A stretch of DNA of 7,002 bases, taken from Victivallales bacterium. GTDB lineage: Bacteria; Verrucomicrobiota; Lentisphaeria; Oligosphaerales; Oligosphaeraceae. The position numbers were made by a program, and so were the translations under genes. How positions within the stretch are numbered: the stretch's first letter is position 1; each line of letters opens with the position of its first letter. Where the stretch lies: contig JAFYGL010000233.1 of assembly GCA_017543165.1 (NCBI GenBank), forward strand, positions 1 to 7,002, given 5' to 3'. The notes under the pieces were generated by a model. The model made no database searches and was not told where the DNA came from. It was given only the letters and a program-made list of their open reading frames with translations. Shown in pieces: positions 1 to 6,210 of this stretch.

Positions 1-110
1 CCGTCGCACCATTGGCATGCTGTCGCAACTACCGTCCTTTGCCAAATGCGTGCTTTTAGTAGCGAGAGGCACACCATTGGTGCGACGGCGAAGACGCCGT
101 CGCTACTACG
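1..110. repeat. REP-like palindromic repeat element, probably continuing off the left edge
   Basis: This intergenic stretch is built of related short inverted and direct repeats. A perfect 9-bp inverted repeat, GCGACGGCG (82-90) and CGCCGTCGC (95-103), encloses the 4-base loop AAGA. CACCATTGGTG (72-82) is itself a 5-1-5 palindrome. Positions 1-15 are the reverse complement of 74-88 with one mismatch. TAGTAGCG (57-64) is the inverse of CGCTACTA (101-108). GTCGCAACTACCG (22-34) resembles GTCGCTACTACGG (99-111) at 11 of 13 positions. Two imperfect inverted copies in about 100 bases is the layout of REP/REPIN-type intergenic repeats. That it is dispersed in the genome is inference, because only this copy is visible. 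No transposase or target-site duplication can be seen. Confidence 0.55.
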
Positions 111-183
111 GACTATTGAAAGCGCACAACTGGAGAGGGACTCGTCTCTAAAAACTACCCTCTTGAGGAATATGGCTTATGTT

Positions 184-205
184 AAAAAGTTGACTGCCAA
201 CAGTC
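184..205 (-). terminator. Weak possible intrinsic terminator after the large exported-protein gene
   Basis: Read on the minus strand, the sequence downstream of the stop codon contains GACTG, a 4-base loop TTGG and CAGTC (201-205 and 192-196 in window coordinates). Three bases later comes a run of five T (184-188). The stem is only 5 bp and not GC-rich, so it would be a weak Rho-independent terminator at best. It is recorded because it sits at the expected place, at the end of the minus-strand unit and before the repeat element. Termination could equally occur further on, within the strong palindrome at 82-103. Confidence 0.25.
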
Positions 206-216
206 CACTGTCCACT
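203..216. repeat. Tandem 7-mer, two copies of GTCCACT
   Basis: GTCCACT occurs twice head to tail (203-209 and 210-216), immediately beyond the stop codon of the minus-strand gene, with a partial match (ATCCACT, 231-237) inside the end of the coding region. Two copies are too few to call a minisatellite. It is noted as part of the repeat-rich left edge. Confidence 0.4.
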
Positions 217-221
217 CCATG

Positions 222-3200
222 TCAATAGACATCCACTTTCAGATTGCGGAATTCAAGTGGATCCTTGCTGAGGATGAAGATGGAGAATGAGACGGCGCCA
301 GGCCAGCGGCGAAGCTGCCCGCCAAGTTCCTTGAAGTCCGCACCTGGCTTTGCACCAGAATCAGTGTAGAAATGTGTCGCCATTGTTGAATAGAGGGCCA
401 GGAATGTTCCTGCTGGAAGCGCCTTCTTGAGAGGCTTGTCCAGGAAAATGCCCCAGTCGCCGCCATACTGCTCAATGTTGATTGCCTTGCCGATAATGGA
501 TTGTGCAGGCAATTGTTCTCCAACGCCGACCAATTTATTGCATATCCACTGTGACGCGTCAAAAGTCCACAGTTTTGTATCCCCGACTTCGGCTGGACGC
601 GAGAGTTTGATAAGCGTGCCTGGGACGCGGTTGATGTCAGTTCCCTGGATGGGACCGCCATTTGCCTTGAACTGAACAATTCCAAAATACACGGAAGCCT
701 TGCCGCCTTCAGGCTTGCGGAATTCGCCTGAAATATAGTATTTACGCCCTTCTTCAAAACGTATCTTTTCAGCGGAAATCACGCTGGCATGGGCGGTTGC
801 GGTCTTGAAAACAAAAGTGCCAGGGGCAGTTTCCTTCACCTGTGGAGTTTTCCAGGTCGGGGTTTTGGTGTCTATTATCTGCGCCTGTGGGCGTGCCTTG
901 TCTGCCTTGTCGGAAGGTGAGCTGCTTGTTTCAGGGGGGAATTCCTCGGTGAATGCCTGTTTCTTGTCATTCACCATCTTTGGGAGCGAGACCCATTGCA
1001 TGTCCGAATTTGAGCCACCCTTGTAATCAACCCTCTGTGAAAACAGGATACGCTGCCCCTTGAATTGCCCCACTGGAATACGCCAGCGCCTGAACTTCAG
1101 GTCAAACTTCTTTGCTTTCTCATCATAGCAGTCAAAGGATTTTATTTCCTTTCCATTGACCAATGCGGTGAGTTTGGTGCCATTGCCGTATTTAGCCTGG
1201 TCATTTTTGAAAGTGAATACAATTGCGGCGTCATCCGTGGTCACATCAAAAACGGTGTCTATGGATTTGAAGCCAAAACCATGAATGTGGAAATGATTTA
1301 TGCCGCCAATCACCTTGCGCAGGGCAGGAAGCCCCAGCGCCGCGCCTTGCTGAAGGCCGCTGCCCTGGTTTATGCAAAGCACCTGGGGCGATGCGCTCTG
1401 GGACTTTGCGGGAAGAAGCAGGACGCGCAATGGCAGTTCGCCCGATATCTTGCCTAAAGGCGACGGCTTGTCATTGACATAAGAGACAGCATATTCCGCA
1501 GGGCATTTGTATGACAAATCCATGGTGCCCTTGCCTGTGAATTCAGCGTAGATGTAGCAGCCCTTGCGCTCGTAGAAGAAACGCAGGGTAACATTCTCAG
1601 GAACTTTGCCAAATGAAACAGTGGCTCTGATTTCATCTTTGCCACGCGGGAAGAGCGCATAGTTCTCATCAGGATTGAGCCCGTAGATGCCGTCCTCGTC
1701 CTGGCAGGGCCAGCCTGGCAGGTAAAGGCCAGGTGCCTTGACGCTGCTGGCGCAGTCCACGCGCCCATACAGAGGCTTGCCATTGGCATCTAGCATTTGC
1801 TGCAGCCGCCCGTCATCGCAGTAGCGGTATAGCCCGCCCTTGTCATCCTGGTACATTGAGCGTACGCCTGCAGGATAGCGGTCCTTCGGGAAATATGGCA
1901 CAAGGTGCCTGGTTGTGAAAATGCTGGAGCGCAATGTAAGATGGTCGGCAAAGCCATTTCTAATGTCGATATCGCCGCTTGGGGAGAACATTCCCATTCC
2001 ATTGGTGGCGTCGGAGACCGCGCTTACGAGGTGCTTGTGGAATGCATCGCCTGTATTGATTACAGGAATCCACGGGCGATAGCCATAGAGGTATGCAGTC
2101 ATTGGATGCTGGCGGTGTATGCGCCACTTTCGGAATGGACGCCATGCCCAGAACTGGGCGTAGTTCAAAGGCCACTTGACGGTATGAGCTATTGGCTCAG
2201 GTCCATATTCGGAGGCCATGGGCGTGTTTGGCATGGCTTCCAGAAATGCCTTTGCCAGCGTGCAGTTTCCCTGCGCGCCAGAAAGGCCGTCCACATAGCC
2301 ATTGCCGTTTTCAGAAGTGCATCCCAAAGTATCCTGGTAGTTTGCATCCGTGCCTGAACTGGTGTTGACCTCCTTCACCTTGCCCACGATATACTTTCGC
2401 CAGCCAGGAGAAAGCGGGTCGCCGTAGATCAGTTTGCCTGGCTTGATGTTGGCGAACTGGTCCTTGCCCTGCGCCGCGTTGAGGGTGCCCACCATATTCT
2501 CGTCCGCCGCGCTTTTCTGCCCCTTGTAGGAATTGATGTTCAGTTTTCTGGTGAGGAAGAAGTCCCCCACATTGTCTGCCTTCCATGCCTTGGACTGGTA
2601 TTCGGCGCAGAGTGCGCATACATAGCACATCATCTTGAAGCCATGCTTGTGGGCGAGGGCCACTTCGCCTGGATACTCGTCCCGCAGCGTATAGTCTGGC
2701 ACACCAGCCGTGAAGCCCAGTTTGCGTGCCTGCCATGTATGGAGCAGCACGCATTCAGGCGGCATTAGTTCCTTGATGCGCTTTGCGGAGGCCTCGCTTA
2801 GTTTTCCATCGGCGATTGCGTTGATTTTGTTCGCCCATGGAATGGCATCGCGCTTTGCGATTTCATTGGCGAAGCGCGCCTGGTACCAGTTCCTGTATGG
2901 AGTCGCGGCGGCAAGCCAGCCCGCATCGTCAAAGGCGTCAAGGAAGAAAGGCGGCGTTTTCACTTCCGTTGTATCGTCATAAGGCAGCAAAGTGTTCAAT
3001 TCCATTGCGAACCAGGAGTTCTCCTTGCCCCTGCCGAAGAATGTGAAGTAAGGGCGGAATGTATCATCCTGGTACCAGAAGCCCAATGCGCTGTCCCCCA
3101 GTTCGTATGTCATTATCTTGGCCTCGTAGAAGGTTCCGCTGTCCTGAAGCGAGATGATGCCTGGTTCGCCGCAGGCGTCATGTTCCAGCCCACCGAACGA

Positions 3201-3767
3201 AGGCAGGATGAAACGCCCCTGGCCATTGATGTTTTCAAGCGGGACGGCAATGCCGAATACGCCCTTGGAGGCGGAATATCCCTTGGCAGTCATGGCAAGG
3301 GCACCGTTCCTGTCCTCCTCAAAACTGATGATGACCTTGTCATCTGGGAAGAATTCCACGCTGTCGCCGAGCCCAGTCCAACTTGCAATGAACGCGCCGC
3401 CCTTCTTTTCGGTGATGAGTTTGGAACGACTGTCGGGGAAATGGTATATGCGCGTCTTGATGTTGGCTGGCACGGCGTGGTTCACACGCGGGTCGCCCCA
3501 TGGAAAATGCACCTTGGAAAGTTCGTTGCCGCGCCCCGTCATGGAGCCTACGCCAGAGACGACGGCCCTGGCCTGGGTGGCTGGGCTTGATATGACAGTT
3601 TTTTTTGTGCGGATGCCGATTATCCTGCCCTCTTTTACGGTGACAGTGATGCGTTTCGCCTTGATTTCAATGGTACCGTCCTTGGCGACGCTGCTTTGAA
3701 GTTCCGCCTTGAGGCAAAGTGAAGTGCCAAGCAAAAGGCACATTGCGTAGAAGAATACTTTTCTCAT
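222..3767 (-). CDS. Large exported glycoside-hydrolase-like protein (DUF6259-like TIM barrel with C-terminal beta-sandwich domains)
   Basis: A 1181-residue protein. Residues 1-21 look like a Sec signal peptide (MRK, then a hydrophobic FFYAMCLLLGTSL core, cleavage probably after LKA); no good lipobox is present. Residues about 22-280 are beta-rich and resemble the N-terminal sandwich of large glycosidases. Residues about 285-640 look like a TIM barrel: the strand-like KHGFKMMCYV (374-383), YGDPLSPGWRKYI (448-460) and TDANYQDTLG (473-482) fit the DUF6259/GH101-like style. D479 and E520 (in ASEYG) are plausible catalytic acids, though this is inference. A further sandwich spans about 820-930. 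A Ser/Pro/Lys-rich linker (about 941-961) leads to a last domain (about 965-1181) resembling a carbohydrate-binding module. The substrate cannot be named; a polysaccharide or host glycan is likely. The start is 6 bases after the pseudopilin stop, with only a weak GGTGA ribosome site, which suggests translational coupling. The family call is from recall and not searched. Confidence 0.75.
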   Translation of the reverse strand: MRKVFFYAMCLLLGTSLCLKAELQSSVAKDGTIEIKAKRITVTVKEGRIIGIRTKKTVISSPATQARAVVSGVGSMTGRGNELSKVHFPWGDPRVNHAVPANIKTRIYHFPDSRSKLITEKKGGAFIASWTGLGDSVEFFPDDKVIISFEEDRNGALAMTAKGYSASKGVFGIAVPLENINGQGRFILPSFGGLEHDACGEPGIISLQDSGTFYEAKIMTYELGDSALGFWYQDDTFRPYFTFFGRGKENSWFAMELNTLLPYDDTTEVKTPPFFLDAFDDAGWLAAATPYRNWYQARFANEIAKRDAIPWANKINAIADGKLSEASAKRIKELMPPECVLLHTWQARKLGFTAGVPDYTLRDEYPGEVALAHKHGFKMMCYVCALCAEYQSKAWKADNVGDFFLTRKLNINSYKGQKSAADENMVGTLNAAQGKDQFANIKPGKLIYGDPLSPGWRKYIVGKVKEVNTSSGTDANYQDTLGCTSENGNGYVDGLSGAQGNCTLAKAFLEAMPNTPMASEYGPEPIAHTVKWPLNYAQFWAWRPFRKWRIHRQHPMTAYLYGYRPWIPVINTGDAFHKHLVSAVSDATNGMGMFSPSGDIDIRNGFADHLTLRSSIFTTRHLVPYFPKDRYPAGVRSMYQDDKGGLYRYCDDGRLQQMLDANGKPLYGRVDCASSVKAPGLYLPGWPCQDEDGIYGLNPDENYALFPRGKDEIRATVSFGKVPENVTLRFFYERKGCYIYAEFTGKGTMDLSYKCPAEYAVSYVNDKPSPLGKISGELPLRVLLLPAKSQSASPQVLCINQGSGLQQGAALGLPALRKVIGGINHFHIHGFGFKSIDTVFDVTTDDAAIVFTFKNDQAKYGNGTKLTALVNGKEIKSFDCYDEKAKKFDLKFRRWRIPVGQFKGQRILFSQRVDYKGGSNSDMQWVSLPKMVNDKKQAFTEEFPPETSSSPSDKADKARPQAQIIDTKTPTWKTPQVKETAPGTFVFKTATAHASVISAEKIRFEEGRKYYISGEFRKPEGGKASVYFGIVQFKANGGPIQGTDINRVPGTLIKLSRPAEVGDTKLWTFDASQWICNKLVGVGEQLPAQSIIGKAINIEQYGGDWGIFLDKPLKKALPAGTFLALYSTMATHFYTDSGAKPGADFKELGGQLRRWPGAVSFSIFILSKDPLEFRNLKVDVY

Positions 3768-3773
3768 TTTGTT

Positions 3774-4493
3774 TCACCATCCGTTTGTTGTACGCCCCAG
3801 CCAGAAAACCAGGCCTTTCGGGTTGCCAGTGTTTACTCCAGGGCCTATGCCCAGCACATACCACTTGTCAAGGGGCTCGTTGTGCCCGTCAAAGAAAGTG
3901 ACGTTGCTCTTGCTGCCGTGCCTGAAGCAGAAGCTGCAGGCCTGGGATGTTCTTTCAGCCGCGCCTTCAAGCATATATTGCGCCGCGCAATTATAGTTGT
4001 TGAGTTGGTAGCCGAAGCCATCGAAAAAGAAGCAAAGGGAACTTGGCAACTTGATTTCCGTGCGCTTGTGCCATTCTGGAATCTTGGTTGCATCCGTGGA
4101 GAAAGGCAGGAAAGTCCTGTTGCATATGTAATGGGCATTGCTCAATGTGGAATACGGCCAGCTGCCATACTGATCCACATGGGGCTGGGACGGGCATGCT
4201 ATGATGCTTTTGGTCGCCCTGCTTGAATCATTGGTGATGCCTGGAATGAGGTTCTCCTTCTGCATCAGCCTGAAGAACATGGTGCCGCTGGCAAGCACAG
4301 GGACGAGGTAATCCTCATAGTTGTCCATGTACAAATATGCCGCCAGGAAAATGTGCTTCTGGTTGTTTACGCAGGAAATCTGCCGCGCCTTCTCCCTGGC
4401 CTTGCTCAATGCGGGAAGCAGCATGGCCGCCAAAATGGCAATTATCGCGATAACAACCAGCAACTCAATCAATGTGAACTTCCGTCTTCCCAT
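3774..4493 (-). CDS. Pseudopilin-like protein with type IV pilin N-terminus and H-X9-DG motif
   Basis: A 239-residue protein with a class III prepilin signal: a short basic leader MGRRK, then FTLIE with the usual Glu at +5 (E10), and a hydrophobic helix to about residue 29 followed by SKAREKAR. The leader ends in Lys5 where the prepilin peptidase normally expects Gly. The rest is a globular minor-pilin-type domain. H192 and D202-G203 form the H-X9-DG motif typical of the many PVC-group pseudopilins, and FWLG (230-233) lies close to the end. Such proteins are presumed to be held in the inner membrane and assembled into type II secretion- or type IV pilus-like fibres; the role of the expanded H-X9-DG group is poorly known. 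The start is supported by AAAGGAG five bases upstream. It is first in an apparent operon with the large exported enzyme, 6 bases downstream. Confidence in the family is high; confidence in a precise role is low. Confidence 0.92.
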   Translation of the reverse strand: MGRRKFTLIELLVVIAIIAILAAMLLPALSKAREKARQISCVNNQKHIFLAAYLYMDNYEDYLVPVLASGTMFFRLMQKENLIPGITNDSSRATKSIIACPSQPHVDQYGSWPYSTLSNAHYICNRTFLPFSTDATKIPEWHKRTEIKLPSSLCFFFDGFGYQLNNYNCAAQYMLEGAAERTSQACSFCFRHGSKSNVTFFDGHNEPLDKWYVLGIGPGVNTGNPKGLVFWLGRTTNGW

Positions 4494-4498
4494 TTTTG

Positions 4499-4505
4499 CT
4501 CCTTT
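4499..4505 (-). promoter_or_regulatory. Strong ribosome binding site of the pseudopilin gene
   Basis: The minus strand reads AAAGGAG, then CAAAA, then ATG. This is a near-ideal Shine-Dalgarno sequence at 5-base spacing and it fixes the start codon at 4491-4493. Confidence 0.85.
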
Positions 4506-4512
4506 GTTTTCA

Positions 4513-4556
4513 TATCAAGAATAGATTTTCATTTACGCTGTAATTGTATCAAGAAT
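4513..4556. repeat. 10-bp direct repeat TATCAAGAAT in the pseudopilin leader and promoter region
   Basis: TATCAAGAAT occurs at 4513-4522 and again at 4547-4556, 34 bases apart start to start (roughly three helical turns). The right copy overlaps the candidate -10 box of the minus-strand promoter and the left copy lies in the untranslated leader. This could be a pair of regulator half-sites, or chance in AT-rich DNA. Confidence 0.4.
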
Positions 4557-4571
4557 TAATCATCTTCGCAA
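4543..4571 (-). promoter_or_regulatory. Candidate sigma-70-type promoter for the pseudopilin/enzyme unit
   Basis: On the minus strand, TTGCGA (4566-4571) is followed after exactly 17 bases by TACAAT (4543-4548). TGA just before the hexamer gives an extended -10 (TGATACAAT). Transcription would begin near 4536, leaving an untranslated leader of about 42 bases before the pseudopilin ATG. Box spacing and position both fit. The consensus used is that of E. coli, so its strength in this organism is inference. Confidence 0.5.
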
Positions 4572-4588
4572 GTCCCATCTGTTTTTTT

Positions 4589-4667
4589 GTTGCAACATTG
4601 ATAATTTTATCCAATCACAGATGAATTGCCTATTTTCCCCCCTCATTTCTGGTTGCAATAATTGCAA
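4589..4667. promoter_or_regulatory. Paired TTGCAA palindromes, possible operator sites
   Basis: GTTGCAAC (4589-4596) is a perfect 8-bp palindrome. About 60 bases further, TTGCAATAATTGCAA (4653-4667) is a perfect 7-1-7 palindrome. Both share the core GTTGCAA (4589-4595 and 4652-4658). They sit in the AT-rich gap between two divergent genes, where regulator binding sites are expected. The first lies about 18 bases upstream of the candidate minus-strand -35 box. No known regulator motif is claimed. Confidence 0.35.
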
Positions 4668-4705
4668 ATACTGCTTGAAAAATGAGGAGCATGAGTTAAA
4701 TTCCG

Positions 4706-4734
4706 ACAAATTGTAAACAAATTACAATGTAATT
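4706..4734. promoter_or_regulatory. Overlapping palindromes just upstream of the STAS gene, possible operator and weak promoter
   Basis: ATTGTAA (4710-4716) and TTACAAT (4722-4728) form an inverted repeat with a 5-base spacer. AATTACA (4720-4726) and TGTAATT (4728-4734) form a second, perfect 7-1-7 palindrome overlapping the first. ACAAATT is also directly repeated at 4706 and 4717, 11 bases apart, about one helical turn. TACAAT (4723-4728) could serve as a -10 box for the plus-strand genes, but no good -35 lies 16-18 bases upstream, which would suit an activated promoter or a different sigma factor. The position, 28 bases before the ATG, suits an operator. Confidence 0.4.
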
Positions 4735-4750
4735 GAAGTTTCACTGAAAA

Positions 4751-4756
4751 AGGGAG
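4751..4756 (+). promoter_or_regulatory. Ribosome binding site of the STAS gene
   Basis: AGGGAG is followed by five bases (CTTTT) and then ATG at 4762, a good Shine-Dalgarno sequence that fixes the start. Confidence 0.75.
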
Positions 4757-4761
4757 CTTTT

Positions 4762-5085
4762 ATGACTTGGGAAATAACAGAGGAAGGCAACGTACTGAAT
4801 GTTGCTATTGAAGGCCGTTTTGTGGCGGCTGTGGCGCCAGCTCTTCGCGATGAGCTGATTGGAAAAATGAAGGACGGCACAAATGTGCTTTTCAACCTGA
4901 GCAAGATGGTTCACATTGATTCCAGCGGCCTAGGCGTGCTGGTTCAAGTTCTGCAAAAGGCCAAATCCTGCGGTGGCAAGGTGATACTCGCCGCCTTGCA
5001 GGCTGGCCCCAAAATCGTGTTTGACATCACCAAGGTCAATCGAGTGTTCGACATCGTACCAAACGTTGAAGATGCCAAGTTCTAA
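4762..5085 (+). CDS. STAS-domain anti-sigma-factor antagonist (SpoIIAA/RsbV-like)
   Basis: A single 107-residue STAS domain filling the whole protein, the usual size of stand-alone antagonists. The signature is HIDSSGLGVLVQ (51-62). By alignment from memory with B. subtilis SpoIIAA (D57-S58-S59-G60), the phosphorylated serine would be S54, preceded by D53. The C-terminal half has the expected GGKVILAAL strand and a VFDITKVNRVFDI helix region. Proteins of this type are switched by a serine kinase/anti-sigma factor (RsbW/SpoIIAB type) and a PP2C-type phosphatase; no such partner is encoded in the window. It is the first gene of the plus-strand run, 33 bases before a glycosyltransferase, so it may control polysaccharide synthesis by partner switching or act directly on a cluster protein; that is inference. 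The family assignment is very secure, the partner unknown. Confidence 0.93.
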   Translation: MTWEITEEGNVLNVAIEGRFVAAVAPALRDELIGKMKDGTNVLFNLSKMVHIDSSGLGVLVQVLQKAKSCGGKVILAALQAGPKIVFDITKVNRVFDIVPNVEDAKF

Positions 5086-5118
5086 ATAATTTCTGCTTTT
5101 TTCTTGCGAATCAGCATT

Positions 5119-6210
5119 ATGAAGATACTTGTGTCGTGCATACCATACGACAATGGCAAAAGTGGGATTTCCGTATATACGAGGGAACTGGTGTGCGAAC
5201 TTGTCAGGCAGGGGCACTCGATCACGCTGCTGCTTGAGCCTGGAATCAGCTGCGCAGACCTGGGCGTGTCATGCAATGTAGTAAATGCCCCCAACTGGAC
5301 AAAGAAGGCGGTGTTCAGCATGTTGTGGCATCTTCTGGTGCTTCCATTCTGGATACTGTTCCACAAAGGCAAATACCAGGGCATGATAATTTGCGCGGCG
5401 AACAGGCGTGTATGCGCCTTCTACCCGCTTCCAACCATTGCCACGGTCCACGACCTTGCGAACTTCCACATAGAGGACAAGTATTCCAAGCTGCGGATGT
5501 TCTACCTTGCGCACATATTGCCTTTCTTTGCCAAGAGGATGCGGCATCTTGTGGCGGTCAGCGGTTCGACCAAGTCGGATATACTTGACTATTGGCGCTG
5601 CAAGGACAGGGATGTGAGCGTGCTCTACAACGGGTGCGTGGCAACGCAGAAGCACTGGACTGGCAAGCATGGTTCCTCAATCCTTTACATTTCCCGCATT
5701 GAGCATCCAGGCAAAAACCATCTCCGCCTGATCAGGGCATACGGGACTCTGGAACATGACCTGGCAAAAAAGCATCCTCTTGTACTGGCTGGGGCGGACT
5801 GGAAGGATGCGGAACTGGTCCACGAGGCAGCCAAAGCATCGCCCAATGCGGACTGCATCCACTTCACTGGCTTTGTAAAGGACATTGGCAAGCTTTGGGA
5901 CGAAGCTGGATTCTATGTGTTTCCTAGCTTGTTCGAGGGCTTTGGGCTGTCCCTGGTGGAGGCCATGGCATACGGCATTCCCTGCGCCTGTTCAAACAAT
6001 GGCTCACTGGGCGAAATTGCAGGCGACGTGGCAATCACCTTTGCTCCAAATGACGAGGAGGGTATCGCACATGCACTGAGGCAGCTGCTTGAAGAAGGGC
6101 AAGAGGCGCGTGAACAACGCATTGCACGAGGGATTAAGCACGCCAGACAGTTCTCGTGGGGGAAGCATGCAACTGGAATCATAAAGCTTCTGGAGGCAAA
6201 TGGGCGTTGA
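5119..6210 (+). CDS. Family 4 glycosyltransferase (GT-B fold)
   Basis: A 363-residue cytoplasmic or membrane-associated transferase, the normal length for GT4. The N-terminal Rossmann domain starts MKILVSCIPYDNGKSGISVY, with the glycine-rich acceptor-side loop at 13-18. TIATVHDL (106-113) and HLVAVSGSTKSDIL (143-156) are typical of the family. The C-terminal domain opens with SILYISRIEHPGKNH (187-201), giving R193 and K199 as likely phosphate contacts of the sugar nucleotide. The retaining EX7E motif is E273 to E281 in LFEGFGLSLVEAMAYG. The sugar donor cannot be told. A TTG at 5104 would add five residues, but the ATG at 5119 gives the standard family N-terminus. Neither start has a convincing Shine-Dalgarno sequence. 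The end overlaps the next gene by 11 bases. The protein probably builds a surface or exported polysaccharide with its neighbours. Confidence 0.92.
   Translation: MKILVSCIPYDNGKSGISVYTRELVCELVRQGHSITLLLEPGISCADLGVSCNVVNAPNWTKKAVFSMLWHLLVLPFWILFHKGKYQGMIICAANRRVCAFYPLPTIATVHDLANFHIEDKYSKLRMFYLAHILPFFAKRMRHLVAVSGSTKSDILDYWRCKDRDVSVLYNGCVATQKHWTGKHGSSILYISRIEHPGKNHLRLIRAYGTLEHDLAKKHPLVLAGADWKDAELVHEAAKASPNADCIHFTGFVKDIGKLWDEAGFYVFPSLFEGFGLSLVEAMAYGIPCACSNNGSLGEIAGDVAITFAPNDEEGIAHALRQLLEEGQEAREQRIARGIKHARQFSWGKHATGIIKLLEANGR
6192..6196 (+). promoter_or_regulatory. Ribosome binding site of the GT26 gene inside the GT4 gene
   Basis: GGAGG lies within the last codons of the GT4 gene, three bases before the ATG at 6200. 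The sequence is strong but the spacing short. With the 11-base gene overlap it suggests that the two glycosyltransferases are translationally coupled. Confidence 0.6.

Noticed and set aside
1..110. CRISPR array or insertion-sequence end
   Set aside because: Repeats are imperfect, inverted and irregularly spaced, and there is no transposase or cas gene in the window.
46..228. 60-codon plus-strand open frame over the left-edge repeat
   Set aside because: It runs through palindromic repeat sequence, has no ribosome site, resembles no known protein and extends into the end of the real minus-strand gene.
427..3699. Many plus-strand and alternate minus-strand open frames inside the large exported-protein gene
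   Set aside because: They are shadows of a long, well-supported gene with a signal peptide and domain structure. None has a credible protein or start signal.
3714..3738. Lipoprotein signal in the large exported protein (C18 after GTSL)
   Set aside because: Residues before C18 (T-S-L) do not match a lipobox; an ordinary signal peptide cleaved after LKA fits better.
3845..4559. Open frames overlapping the pseudopilin gene on both strands
   Set aside because: The pseudopilin has unmistakable family motifs and a strong ribosome site; the others are antisense or out-of-frame shadows.
4682..4699. Tiny five-codon reading frame (M R S M S stop), a possible leader peptide upstream of the STAS gene
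   Set aside because: Too short, no coherent attenuator hairpins, and the GAGGAG is only one base before the second ATG, so there is no functional ribosome-site spacing.
5083..5103. Intrinsic terminator between the STAS and GT4 genes (T run near 5097-5102)
   Set aside because: No stable hairpin precedes the T run, so the genes are treated as one unit.
5104..5118. TTG start extending the GT4 protein by five residues
   Set aside because: No ribosome site precedes it, and the ATG at 5119 gives the standard MKILVSC start of GT-B enzymes.
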